DNA from: Bacteroidales bacterium
GTDB taxonomy: Bacteria > Bacteroidota > Bacteroidia > Bacteroidales > Lentimicrobiaceae
DNA length: 64,000 nucleotides
Assembly (NCBI GenBank): GCA_022837485.1
Contig: JALHHH010000027.1
Coordinates: 1-64,000 of the forward strand
Reading direction: 5' to 3'
Of this stretch, positions 1-8,643 are shown piece by piece; positions within the stretch are counted from its first letter, which is position 1, and each line of letters begins with the position of its first letter. The position numbers and the translations under genes were made by a program. The notes under the pieces were generated by a model. The model was not told where the DNA came from, searched no databases, and saw nothing but the letters and a program-made list of their open reading frames with translations.

Positions 1-1
1 C

Positions 2-340
2 ACGGAATCACCGGACGTGATTCCAAGAGCCGAAATGATTCGGCTGATGACAGAAATGGAAGTCGCCGAAGCTGCTTTGCGTTACAGACAAAGCCGTGTA
101 TCGGCCGACAGCATCAAGAAGTTGTCGCAACGTTCCTACGACTCACTCTATGCCAGTTACGGTTATTCCCCCGTACGATTTCGCACCAGCCTGGAGTATT
201 ATCAGAAAAATCTTGAAGATTACCAGCAAATGCTCGATGAGGTGATACAGAGGCTAACCAGAGAAAAAGACAGTGTAAATCTTACTCCTGAGGACCGGGT
301 TGATACAACCGCTGCTGGTCGTGAGCTTCTGCGAAAATAA
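2..340 (+). CDS. DUF4296 domain protein, 5' end outside the window
   Basis: The reading frame is open to the left edge (Thr-Glu-Ser-Pro-Asp precede the first possible GTG start at 17), so this is the 3' part of a gene. The visible residues contain the pattern I associate with the Bacteroidota DUF4296 family: a proline followed by a short helix (IPRAEMIRLM), then a helical region rich in Tyr, Arg and Gln. Members are usually small lipoproteins with an N-terminal lipobox, which would lie outside the window. The function of the family is unknown. A strong hairpin terminator follows 45 bases after the stop, so this is the last gene of its transcript. The family call rests on motif memory only. 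Confidence 0.6.
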   Translation, partial: TESPDVIPRAEMIRLMTEMEVAEAALRYRQSRVSADSIKKLSQRSYDSLYASYGYSPVRFRTSLEYYQKNLEDYQQMLDEVIQRLTREKDSVNLTPEDRVDTTAAGRELLRK

Positions 341-385
341 AACTAACGGAACTTCAATAAATTAAAAAGGCCGTCACAGAATCCC

Positions 386-407
386 CCGGATTTTATCCGG
401 ATTTTTT
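386..407 (+). terminator. Rho-independent terminator after the DUF4296 gene
   Basis: A six-base perfect stem (CCGGAT at 386-391, ATCCGG at 395-400) with a three-base TTT loop is followed directly by ATTTTTT. It sits 45 bases beyond the plus-strand stop codon and before the end of the convergent lipoprotein gene. Confidence 0.8.
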
Positions 408-419
408 ACCGGCAACCGG

Positions 420-851
420 TTATTGTTTTACCGCTGTTGCCTGATAGGTTCGTTCGTCGCCGCCGGCGGTAATGGTGTAATTCCAGCTCATACCCGTATT
501 CCCGGATGAAGAGCCGCCTCCGCTGATCATAAAGCCACTGGCTATCTCCTGCAGGGGTACTGTAATCCTTCCGGTTGTTGCGATTCCGAAAGCAGAATAA
601 GCATTTCCGGCATTTCCGAAATTACGGATCAGCACTTGTGATGAATTGGCAGGGTCATAGCTGATGGTTATCGTATAGCTGATTCCCTCGGTCGATTTGT
701 AACCACTGGTTTCGGTGACCCTCCAGGATCCGGTAAATTTATCCCGTGGATCTCCTTCATACGGATCAAGATCATCATCAAGAACACAGGAAGTAAGCGA
801 AAAGATCGTTAGCATGAGCAATGTTAATCGCCTGAGTGGTTTGCGTTTCAT
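420..851 (-). CDS. Small lipoprotein, possibly lipocalin-like
   Basis: This 143-residue protein starts with basic residues, a hydrophobic stretch and a lipobox (SLTSC, Cys22), so it is predicted to be lipidated and anchored in the envelope. The acidic DDDLDP stretch right after the cysteine resembles the export signals that send Bacteroidota lipoproteins to the cell surface. The mature part is rich in Gly, Ser, Thr and alternating beta strands, with a GSWRVTET segment near its start as in lipocalin-like Bacteroidota lipoproteins. The role is unknown. The gene stands alone between a plus-strand terminator and the divergent acyl-CoA ligase gene. Lipoprotein status is well supported; the fold is a guess. 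Confidence 0.75.
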   Translation of the reverse strand: MKRKPLRRLTLLMLTIFSLTSCVLDDDLDPYEGDPRDKFTGSWRVTETSGYKSTEGISYTITISYDPANSSQVLIRNFGNAGNAYSAFGIATTGRITVPLQEIASGFMISGGGSSSGNTGMSWNYTITAGGDERTYQATAVKQ

Positions 852-1120
852 GTGGATGCGGAATTATATTGGTTGCAGGGCTTTTTTATCAAATAATGTG
901 CCTGAGCTTTCAGAATGTTGCTGCAAAAGGGAAATTTTCAGCGTTCCGCATGATGAGGTAATGCCCTGTGAAAAGGTTGCGGTAATTTTCAGCGACCCGT
1001 TTCATGTGTCTTAGGATGGATTTTAATCTGAAGCCCTAGAACCGGTAAATATTTTTTTTGCCGATCAATATATTTCTTACTTTTCATCTCAAATTTAAGC
1101 AAATACTTACCGGCATTTAT

Positions 1121-3094
1121 ATGCCGGATTATTCCGGTGCTCCGGGATGGTCTGATACGACAAAGGCATTAAAAACTGGTTTTATGGATACACTTCTTGA
1201 CTTGCTTGAAACGGCTGCTGACCGATTTCCCGGGAACACATATTTGTATGAAAAACGCGGAGATGAATGGACAAAGACCTCGTATGCCGGGACCCGTGAA
1301 CAGGTCTATGCCTTTGGTGCCGGCCTGCTCAGTCTGGGTGTAAAGCCCGGCGATCGCATCGCCATTTTATCGGAAGGCAAAAACAGCTGGATTATCGGTG
1401 AACTTGGTATCCTGTCAGCTGGTTGCTGCAGTGTGCCGCTTTCGATAAAGCTTTCCCCAGCCGAAGTTGAATTCAGATTAAGTCACAGTGAAGCAAGAAT
1501 GGCACTTGTATCCATTGGTCAACTGGCAAAAATCAAGGAGGTTCGAAGCCGGCTTCCCAATCTTGAAAAGGTGATCCTATTGGATGAAGCTCCGGAAACC
1601 GGTGATGGATATGAATATACATATAAAGGTGTTGCGGAAGCCGGAAAGCAGTTTCTGAGTGAAAATCCCGGTAAGCTTCAGGAGGTCATGAAAACGGTAG
1701 GGCCTGAAACGCTTGCCAATATCACTTATACTTCGGGGACCACTTCGGTGCCCAAAGGTATTATGCTTACGCACGGAAATTACATTTGCAACGTAAAGCA
1801 ATCCCTCACCCTTATGGATATACCCGACTGGTATAAGACCCTGGCGTTTTTACCATGGGACCATTGTTTTGCCCATACTGCATGCCTCTATTGCTTCATG
1901 GCAAAAGGTGCCGGCGTTGGATCGCTGCAAACGGGTAAAAATGCGCATGAAACGCTGAAAAACATTCCCGTCAATATCAAAGAGCTGAAACCCGATCTGC
2001 TGATGAGTGTTCCGGCCATTTCAAAGAACTTTCGGAAGAGCATTGAATCGGCAATTGCAGCAAAAGGGAAAGTTGCTTCAAGCCTGTTTAAATTGGGATT
2101 GAAAACCGCTTATGCCTATAACGGGCTCGGTTACAACAAAGGCAGGGGGTGGCGGTTTGTTCTCAGTCCGTTTGTTAAATTTTTTGATAACATACTGTTC
2201 GCAAAAGTCCGGGAGGGTTTTGGCGGGAATCTCGCGTTTTTTATCGGCGGTGGTGCACTGCTTGACATTGAGCTTCAGCGTTTTTTTCTGGCAATCGGAA
2301 TTCCCGTTTGCCAGGGCTACGGATTATCGGAAGCTTCACCCGTAATATCATCCAATTCTCTGTCCAGTATCAAGATCGGTACTTCCGGCAGGCTGGTAAA
2401 GCACATGGATCTGAAAATCTGTGATACGGAAGGAAATGAATTGCCCGAGGGTCAGGCTGGTGAAATCGTAATCAAGGGCGGAAATGTAATGAAGGGATAC
2501 TGGAAAAATCCGGAAGCTACCGCAGAAGCCATAAAAGACGGCTGGCTGTATACCGGAGACCTTGGCTACATGGATGAAGACGGTTTTTTGGTGGTTAAAG
2601 GGCGTTTTAAAAGCCTTCTGATTGCCAGTGACGGCGAAAAATACAGTCCGGAAGGCATAGAGGAGGCAATTGTCGAAAACTCAAAGCTGATCGATCAGTG
2701 CATGCTTCACAATAACCAGGATCCTTATACCATCGGACTTATTGTTCCCAATACGGTGGAACTGAACCGGCAGATCAGCAAGCACGGTGCAGAGCCGGGA
2801 ACGCCCGAAGGCATTGAAGCAGGCATTAAATTGATACGCCACGAAATCAATGCATATTATAAGCATGGGAAATATTCCGGAATGTTTCCCGAACGGTGGC
2901 TGCCTGCTGCGTTTGCCATTCTTCCCGAACCGTTCACCGAAAAAAATCTGATGATCAACTCAACGATGAAAATGGTCAGAGGCAAGATTGGCGAACGTTA
3001 CGAAGATACCATAAGGTTTCTGTATACTCCGGCAGCGAAAAATCCGGTGAATGATCTGAACCGCGCCAATCTGGCGATATGGTATTCCTCCTAA
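1121..3094 (+). CDS. Long-chain acyl-CoA synthetase (AMP-forming ligase)
   Basis: A member of the ANL superfamily that should activate a fatty acid with ATP and CoA to acyl-CoA through an acyl-adenylate. Visible motifs in order: the phosphate-binding loop YTSGTTSVPKG, the adenylate-forming motif GYGLSEASP, the YTGDLGYMDEDGFL aspartate motif, and the hinge region VVKGRFKSLLIASDGEKYSP. The frame is open from 1058, but the first 21 residues read as translated leader, so ATG 1121 is chosen; ATG 1184 (MDTLLDLLE) is a second good candidate because family similarity begins there. At about 658 residues it is longer than E. coli FadD and nearer the eukaryotic-type bacterial long-chain ligases. The chain length of the substrate cannot be read from sequence. 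It appears to be a single-gene transcript. Confidence 0.88.
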   Translation: MPDYSGAPGWSDTTKALKTGFMDTLLDLLETAADRFPGNTYLYEKRGDEWTKTSYAGTREQVYAFGAGLLSLGVKPGDRIAILSEGKNSWIIGELGILSAGCCSVPLSIKLSPAEVEFRLSHSEARMALVSIGQLAKIKEVRSRLPNLEKVILLDEAPETGDGYEYTYKGVAEAGKQFLSENPGKLQEVMKTVGPETLANITYTSGTTSVPKGIMLTHGNYICNVKQSLTLMDIPDWYKTLAFLPWDHCFAHTACLYCFMAKGAGVGSLQTGKNAHETLKNIPVNIKELKPDLLMSVPAISKNFRKSIESAIAAKGKVASSLFKLGLKTAYAYNGLGYNKGRGWRFVLSPFVKFFDNILFAKVREGFGGNLAFFIGGGALLDIELQRFFLAIGIPVCQGYGLSEASPVISSNSLSSIKIGTSGRLVKHMDLKICDTEGNELPEGQAGEIVIKGGNVMKGYWKNPEATAEAIKDGWLYTGDLGYMDEDGFLVVKGRFKSLLIASDGEKYSPEGIEEAIVENSKLIDQCMLHNNQDPYTIGLIVPNTVELNRQISKHGAEPGTPEGIEAGIKLIRHEINAYYKHGKYSGMFPERWLPAAFAILPEPFTEKNLMINSTMKMVRGKIGERYEDTIRFLYTPAAKNPVNDLNRANLAIWYSS

Positions 3095-3238
3095 GGCCTT
3101 GTCGTAAATACTTTTTTTAAGCAGTTAATGATGCCGATAACTGCAGGTTTTCGTCTGCACCGAAAATTCATGTTTCGTGCCGCCTCAGCCGGTTGCAGCT
3201 ATCCATAAGAGTTATGGGTCCTTTGAACATTTTCTGAT

Positions 3239-4573
3239 TTACAGTCCGTGAATCAGCTTCAGGGTTTCACTGTGATTCGGTGTCTGAAGTTTCAGAAGAT
3301 ATATTCCCGGTTCAAGGTGTCGTGTGTCGAACGACATTTTTTGCGTAAAGCCATCGGTCATCCCTTCAAACAGTTCTATCTCCTGTTTGCCCGTTATATC
3401 GTGCAGGCTTAGGCATATGGAGGTCTGCTCACGGAGGTTAAGATTGACGTTGAGCTTGTTGCCAAACGGATTGGGGTAGGTTTCGACAAACTGTCCGGAA
3501 GTGCCTGTGTGTTGGGTATGGGTATAGATGCTGTAATCGGTCAGTAAGGAATCGATAAACATCAGAGATTCGGTAAAATAGGAGTCGGGCATCTGATGAT
3601 TTGCCTTATGGGAGACAAATTTATACGATATGCCGTATTTAGTAAGGGTGTCCTGCAGGGCAAAGTTTGGAAAATAGGCGAGTGTTTCATCGTACAGGCC
3701 GCAGCCGTATATAATGCTCAGACTATCGGAAGGAGAAAGGGTGGAAATCAGGAGAGGGATATTGAAATTATGCCATTTATCGTAAACGGAATCGATAAGC
3801 TGGCAGTATTGATTGAACGGGTACTGAACGATTGGAGGGTTAATATAGGTTTGAGACGAATTTGGGTCGGGAGAAAATCCGCTGGAAGCAAGAAACATGA
3901 CCTTGGTAAAGAAATTGGAGAACCCCGCAGTCTGATTCTCGTTCAATCCCGTGTTGTCGTAAAAATCATAATAATAGGGAGGGCCTTCGTTTTCAAACAT
4001 CAGCATGGTTCGGACCGCCGGCATCCAGAGATCGTAATTTGCCGGTGCCGCATGCGCTGAGATCACCCGGAACATATCCTTGTATAGTATCCCCAGCCTG
4101 AATGCACCGTAAGCTCCCAGCGAATGACCAAACAAGGCTCTGGCATTCTTTTCCGGTATCGTCCGGAAGTTTTCATCAACAAATGGGATAAGGTCGTCGA
4201 TGGTAAAATCTTCAAAATTTCCGGTGATTACCGAGTTGACGTAAACCCCCGTTCCAAAGGGCTGGCATGAGTTGTCGGCACATACGATAATCATGGGATC
4301 AATCTGGCCGCTGTTGAGCAAAATACTCATTAGCATCTGCTTGTCATCCAGTGCATTTTGATTTCCACCCCAACCGTGCAGGAAATATGCCGCAGGGTAA
4401 TAGCAGTCGTGTTCCTGATAATAATTGTGCGGAAGGTATATGCTTGCTTTCCGGTATTCTTTCAGCGAGGGGCTGTAAAAGATCGTATCAATTTTAAAGA
4501 ATTGTGCAAAACAACTGCTTGCAGAAAGCAAAAGCCCTGCAACAAAGATTGGGATAAGTGCCGGCTTTTTCAT
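3239..4573 (-). CDS. Secreted esterase with T9SS type A sorting domain
   Basis: An alpha/beta-hydrolase of the esterase D / putative esterase family (PF00756 type). A signal peptide covers about residues 1-23 (SSCFAQF). The oxyanion region is YFLHGWGGN near residue 65 and the nucleophile is Ser151 in GHSLGAYGA; a candidate catalytic His lies near FVSHKANHQMP. The last 80 residues (TYPNPFGNKL ... GIYLLKLQT ... LKLIHGL) form a typical type A T9SS sorting domain, so the enzyme should cross the outer membrane by T9SS and be released or attached to the surface. The substrate is unknown; carbohydrate acetyl or feruloyl esters are common for this family. A promoter-like TAAATTTG lies 23 bases upstream of the start. 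Confidence 0.88.
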   Translation of the reverse strand: MKKPALIPIFVAGLLLSASSCFAQFFKIDTIFYSPSLKEYRKASIYLPHNYYQEHDCYYPAAYFLHGWGGNQNALDDKQMLMSILLNSGQIDPMIIVCADNSCQPFGTGVYVNSVITGNFEDFTIDDLIPFVDENFRTIPEKNARALFGHSLGAYGAFRLGILYKDMFRVISAHAAPANYDLWMPAVRTMLMFENEGPPYYYDFYDNTGLNENQTAGFSNFFTKVMFLASSGFSPDPNSSQTYINPPIVQYPFNQYCQLIDSVYDKWHNFNIPLLISTLSPSDSLSIIYGCGLYDETLAYFPNFALQDTLTKYGISYKFVSHKANHQMPDSYFTESLMFIDSLLTDYSIYTHTQHTGTSGQFVETYPNPFGNKLNVNLNLREQTSICLSLHDITGKQEIELFEGMTDGFTQKMSFDTRHLEPGIYLLKLQTPNHSETLKLIHGL

Positions 4574-4595
4574 GACGATAAGTGTTAGTGCCTAC

Positions 4596-4603
4596 CAAAT
4601 TTA
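4596..4603 (-). promoter_or_regulatory. -7 promoter element of the secreted esterase gene
   Basis: Read on the minus strand this is TAAATTTG, a full match to the Bacteroidota -7 element TAnnTTTG. It would place the transcript start near 4591 and give an 18-base leader. No clear TTG lies at the -33 spacing. Confidence 0.5.
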
Positions 4604-5001
4604 AGAAGAAATTGATAAAATGTACTACTAAGTGAAGAAAAATTTGTAAAATGATTCAAAATGAAAGAATTGAAGATTTATACATGGGGAAAAGTCTATA
4701 TTTAAAGGAACGAAGGTTTTTTTACATGTCAATCCGTAAATTTGCCGGTCCGGTTTATGCCGGTGTCTGCTTTTTTTTTAAATGCATACATGTCAATGAT
4801 TGAAGAGCGGATGAAGTTAATACCGGCAACCGGGCATCAGGTAATATTTTATGACACTATTGTGATCGCAGCGGAAATTTCTTTCACAGGTGATATTTAA
4901 GCGATTTATAAATTGCTTAATTTTGCAAATTACTGTGTGAATGAGAGACTAAGCCGGCGGGACTGACTATTGAAAAATATTTAAAATCTCATTCTTTATT
5001 T
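4604..5001. other. AT-rich intergenic region before tilS
   Basis: No gene is visible. The stretch holds two copies of a short ACATGTCAAT word (near 4723 and 4786), a CCGG-based weak hairpin followed by TTTTTTTT near 4760-4780, and a TAATTTTG -7-like word at 4918-4925. These are probably terminator-like and promoter-like sequence between divergent genes. Confidence 0.4.
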
Positions 5002-5009
5002 TAATTTTG
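5002..5009 (+). promoter_or_regulatory. -7 promoter element of tilS, predicting a leaderless start
   Basis: TAATTTTG matches TAnnTTTG exactly. With the usual spacing of about five bases from the final G, transcription would start at or next to the A of the tilS ATG at 5014, giving a leaderless or nearly leaderless mRNA. A second TAATTTTG at 4918-4925 could give a longer leader. Confidence 0.5.
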
Positions 5010-5013
5010 CGGG

Positions 5014-6348
5014 ATGCTTTTGCAATTCAAACAATACATATCGCAGTTTCACCTTTTTGGTGACGACGATCCGGTGCTTCTGGCTGTAAGTGGCGGAGTT
5101 GATTCCATGGTTATGGCTGAGCTGTTTCACCGGGCTGGTTACAATTTTGCCATTGCCCACTGCAACTTCGGACTCCGGGGTGCCGAATCGAACCAGGACG
5201 AACGTTTTGTAGCCTCCATGGCTGAAAGCTATGGGGTTAAATTTTTTGTTAAACACTTCAAAACGAGAGAATATGCCGGGTTTAATAAAATCTCGGTACA
5301 AATGGCTGCCCGAACCCTTCGCTATGAATGGTTCGACGAACTAATTTCCGGTGAGGGATTCCGGGCCGTTGCAACGGCACATCACCTCGACGATCAGATC
5401 GAAACTTTCTTTATCAATATCCTTCGCGGGACGGGTATCAGCGGCTTGCACGGCATTCTGGCCAACCGGCGCAATATCGTTCATCCCATGATGTTTGCAT
5501 TCAGGCGTCAGATAGAAGAGTTTGCCGGAGATGAAGCTGTCAGGTTTCGTGAAGACAGTTCAAACCGTTCTTCCAAGTACGTGCGCAACAAAATAAGGCA
5601 CGACCTTATGCCTCTCCTTGGTGAAATAAATCCTGAATTCCGGAAAACCATCACCTTTACCATCGATCGAATGCGCGAAACGGAGCTGATGCTCGATAAC
5701 CATCTGTCCGTTGTGCGCGATAAGGTTGTGATTGAAAGTAGCGAGGGCATTTCATTTAAAATCAATGAATTGTTAAAACTCAACCCCGCCGGAGTCTATC
5801 TTTTTGAACTTCTTCAGCCCTTTGGCTTTAACCGCAGCGTAACCGACGAAATATTGAAGGGACTGCAGGAATCGCCCGGCAAACTGTACTTTTCTCCAAC
5901 GCACCGTTTGATAAAAGACCGGGAATTGCTTATTCTCACCGACCTGGGACCTGCCGGAATGCAGCCTGCCGGGGAGGTGCTGATAGAGGAGGGTACCGGA
6001 GAAATCAAAAAACCCGTTCAACTCAGGCTGTCGCTGATTCCCAACGACGACGAACTGGTGATAAGCCGAAGCGGAGCCATTGCCATGCTCGATGCATCAA
6101 AAATTACCTGGCCTTTACGACTGAGGAAATGGAAGGAAGGCGATACGTTTGTTCCGTACGGCATGAGCAATAACAAAAAGCTCAGCGATTACTTTATCGA
6201 CAATAAATTCTCTATCGTTGAAAAAGAAAATGTCTGGCTGCTAATCTCAGGCAATGAAATTGCCTGGCTGATCGGTCACCGTATCGGAAACCGCTTCCGG
6301 GTTGATCCCGCAACCGAAACGGTGCTGCGGATCGAAGTACTTGATTAA
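5014..6348 (+). CDS. tilS: tRNA(Ile)-lysidine synthetase
   Basis: This enzyme converts cytidine 34 of the tRNA-Ile CAU anticodon to lysidine using ATP and lysine, which changes the codon read from AUG to AUA. The N-type PP-loop ATPase signature SGGVDS lies at residues 26-31, followed by AHCNFGLRG and the AHHLDDQIETFFINILRGTG segment typical of TilS. The C-terminal substrate-binding domain contains the WKEGDTFVPYGMSNNKKLSDYF region. The length of 444 residues is normal. It is followed after 27 bases by the dsbD-like gene, so the two probably share a transcript. The function is essential and the assignment is secure. Confidence 0.96.
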   Translation: MLLQFKQYISQFHLFGDDDPVLLAVSGGVDSMVMAELFHRAGYNFAIAHCNFGLRGAESNQDERFVASMAESYGVKFFVKHFKTREYAGFNKISVQMAARTLRYEWFDELISGEGFRAVATAHHLDDQIETFFINILRGTGISGLHGILANRRNIVHPMMFAFRRQIEEFAGDEAVRFREDSSNRSSKYVRNKIRHDLMPLLGEINPEFRKTITFTIDRMRETELMLDNHLSVVRDKVVIESSEGISFKINELLKLNPAGVYLFELLQPFGFNRSVTDEILKGLQESPGKLYFSPTHRLIKDRELLILTDLGPAGMQPAGEVLIEEGTGEIKKPVQLRLSLIPNDDELVISRSGAIAMLDASKITWPLRLRKWKEGDTFVPYGMSNNKKLSDYFIDNKFSIVEKENVWLLISGNEIAWLIGHRIGNRFRVDPATETVLRIEVLD

Positions 6349-6375
6349 TAAAAAGCTTTAACCAATAATTACCCG

Positions 6376-8478
6376 ATGAAAAAATTTCAGAAATCGCTCC
6401 TGCTTCTGTTGCTTTTAACCGGAATTTCCGCATTTGTCAACGCACAGGTGCTGAAACCGGTGAAATGGAGTTTCAGTACGAAGCAGATCAGCAACAATGA
6501 AGCTCAACTGATATTTACAGCCACCATAGATCCGACGTGGCACCTTTACTCTCAGGATATTCCGCCCGACGGCCCGGTGCCTACAACATTCACCTTCGAA
6601 CCCGGGCCGCAATATAAACTGATCGGCAAAGTGAAGGAGCCCAAGCCCAAAGAAGAATTTGACAAGAATTTTGATATGGTGGTGAAGTATTTTGCCGATA
6701 AGGCTGTCTTTACACAGGATATTAAAATTCTTTCCGACAGAGATTTTAAAATTAGGGGAGTTCTGGAGTTTATGTGCTGCGACGACAGTCGTTGCCTGCC
6801 TCCCGATGAGGTTGATTTTGAATTCAGCGTAAAGGGTAATCCGGATGTCGCAAAACAGCCGGAACAGGAAGTGACAGCCCTTGCCGTCGCCGCGGATATT
6901 TCTGCCGACACTGCTGCCGCAGTTGTGGCAGCCGGTGCTGAGGCCGATTCCCTTAAGGCCGATTCCGGCGAAATAAAATCTGCCGATGCCGGTGGTCTGG
7001 AAGAGCATTCCTCGCTCTGGACTTTGTTCTTTTTCTCATTCATTGCCGGACTTGCAGCCATTCTTACGCCATGTGTGTTTCCCATGATTCCCATGACGGT
7101 AACGTTCTTTCTGAAGGAGAAGGATAAAGTTAAAGCCAAATTCCAGGCACTCACTTACGGGGTCTCCATCATACTTATATATACCGTTATCGGAACAGTA
7201 GTGGCCATTACCCTTGGTGCGAATTTTGCCAACTTCCTGAGCACACACTGGCTGCCCAATATTTTGTTCTTCCTTATTTTCATGTTCTTTGCAGCCTCAT
7301 TCCTGGGGATGTTCGAAATTACACTGCCCAGCTGGCTTATTAATAAATCCGACTCCCAGGCCGACCGCGGAGGAGTTATCGGTTCTTTCTTTATGGCTTT
7401 TACACTGGTGCTTGTATCTTTCTCATGTACTGGCCCCATTGTAGGTGCCATTCTGGTGGCATCGGCAAGCGGCCAGGTACTTGAACCCATTATCGGGATG
7501 CTTGGATTTTCTCTTGCTTTTGCCTTACCGTTTACTCTGTTTGCTTTCTTCCCCCGATGGCTCAACAATATGCCCAAATCGGGCGGATGGCTTAATTCGG
7601 TGAAGGTGGTTCTCGGGTTTATTGAGCTGGCACTTGGACTTAAGTTCCTGAGCATCGCCGATCAAACGTACCATTGGGGTATCCTGGATCGTGAAATTTA
7701 TCTTGCTTTCTGGATTGTTATCTTTACCCTTATGGGCTTTTATCTGCTTGGCAAACTTAAATTCTCACACGACAGCGACCTTAAGTTCATCAGCGTTCCG
7801 CGCCTTTCAATGGCCATCATTACATTTACGTTTGTTCTCTACATGATTCCCGGTATGTTTGGCGCCCCTCTGCAGGCTCTCTCAGGTTATCTGCCCCCGC
7901 AGGCGACGCACGACTTTGATCTGAATAAGATCGTAAGAGATAATGTACAGGTGTTCGGTGCCGGAGGAGGCGGGGCTGCTTCAGAAAATCCCACAGGGCT
8001 GTGCGATAAGCCGAAGCACGGCGAACTCCTGCATCTGCCGCACGGTCTCGAAGGTTATTTTGATTTCGAACAGGGTCTTGCCTGTGCTGCCCGGCAGAAC
8101 AAGCCCGTATTCATCGACTTCACAGGCCACGGATGCGTTAACTGCCGCGAAATGGAAGCCCGTGTGTGGTCCGATCCAAGGGTGCTGAAAAAACTGCGTG
8201 AGGAGTTTATCATCGTAGCACTTTACGTGGACGATAAAACCCAGCTTCCCGAATCGGAATGGATCACATCCACTTACGACGGAAAGGTTAAGAAGACCAT
8301 AGGGAAAAAATACGCCGATTTCCAGATCAGCCGCTTCAACGTAAATGCACAGCCATATTACGTCCTGCTCGACAGCAAAGGAAACACGCTGGTTCCTCCC
8401 AAAGCCTACGACCTGAATGTGGAGAATTTCCTAAGCTTCCTCGACAGCGGCCTGACGGAATTCAAAACCAGGCAATAA
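6376..8478 (+). CDS. dsbD: Thiol:disulfide interchange protein, DsbD type
   Basis: An inner-membrane electron carrier that moves reducing power from cytoplasmic thioredoxin to periplasmic proteins. All three DsbD modules are present: a signal peptide (about 1-23) and N-terminal periplasmic domain with a Cys pair (CCDDSRC, residues 134-140); a membrane domain with Cys233 in TPCVFPM and Cys351 in FSCTGP, the redox pair within the helices; and a C-terminal thioredoxin domain with HGCVNC (Cys587, Cys590). A Ser/Ala/Asp-rich linker joins the first two modules. At 700 residues it is longer than the E. coli protein (about 565), mainly in the linker and periplasmic parts. It follows tilS by 27 bases and ends at a strong terminator. 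Partners in the window may include secreted Cys-containing envelope proteins. Confidence 0.93.
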   Translation: MKKFQKSLLLLLLLTGISAFVNAQVLKPVKWSFSTKQISNNEAQLIFTATIDPTWHLYSQDIPPDGPVPTTFTFEPGPQYKLIGKVKEPKPKEEFDKNFDMVVKYFADKAVFTQDIKILSDRDFKIRGVLEFMCCDDSRCLPPDEVDFEFSVKGNPDVAKQPEQEVTALAVAADISADTAAAVVAAGAEADSLKADSGEIKSADAGGLEEHSSLWTLFFFSFIAGLAAILTPCVFPMIPMTVTFFLKEKDKVKAKFQALTYGVSIILIYTVIGTVVAITLGANFANFLSTHWLPNILFFLIFMFFAASFLGMFEITLPSWLINKSDSQADRGGVIGSFFMAFTLVLVSFSCTGPIVGAILVASASGQVLEPIIGMLGFSLAFALPFTLFAFFPRWLNNMPKSGGWLNSVKVVLGFIELALGLKFLSIADQTYHWGILDREIYLAFWIVIFTLMGFYLLGKLKFSHDSDLKFISVPRLSMAIITFTFVLYMIPGMFGAPLQALSGYLPPQATHDFDLNKIVRDNVQVFGAGGGGAASENPTGLCDKPKHGELLHLPHGLEGYFDFEQGLACAARQNKPVFIDFTGHGCVNCREMEARVWSDPRVLKKLREEFIIVALYVDDKTQLPESEWITSTYDGKVKKTIGKKYADFQISRFNVNAQPYYVLLDSKGNTLVPPKAYDLNVENFLSFLDSGLTEFKTRQ

Positions 8479-8496
8479 GAACGGAAGAGAGAGTAT

Positions 8497-8530
8497 AACA
8501 GGCTGTGCGGTGTGTGCAGCCTGTTTTTTT
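8497..8530 (+). terminator. Rho-independent terminator after dsbD
   Basis: A nine-base perfect stem (AACAGGCTG at 8497-8505, CAGCCTGTT at 8517-8525) with an 11-base loop runs into a T tract of eight. It lies 18 bases after the dsbD stop. Confidence 0.85.
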
Positions 8531-8643
8531 TGCTGTAACGGCGGGAGTTTTCGGTTTAATATCTACAGATGAAAGTTGTATGTTAAAATCTGAATGTATT
8601 TCAGCAGATTCTTGTAATTTAACCGCCTTAATCAACTGTGGCT

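Noticed and set aside
715..1014. 99-residue plus-strand frame
   Set aside because: It overlaps the 5' end of the lipoprotein gene on the other strand, whose lipobox is convincing.
6415..7655. Several minus-strand frames of 160-200 residues
   Set aside because: All lie opposite dsbD, which has all expected cysteines in frame.
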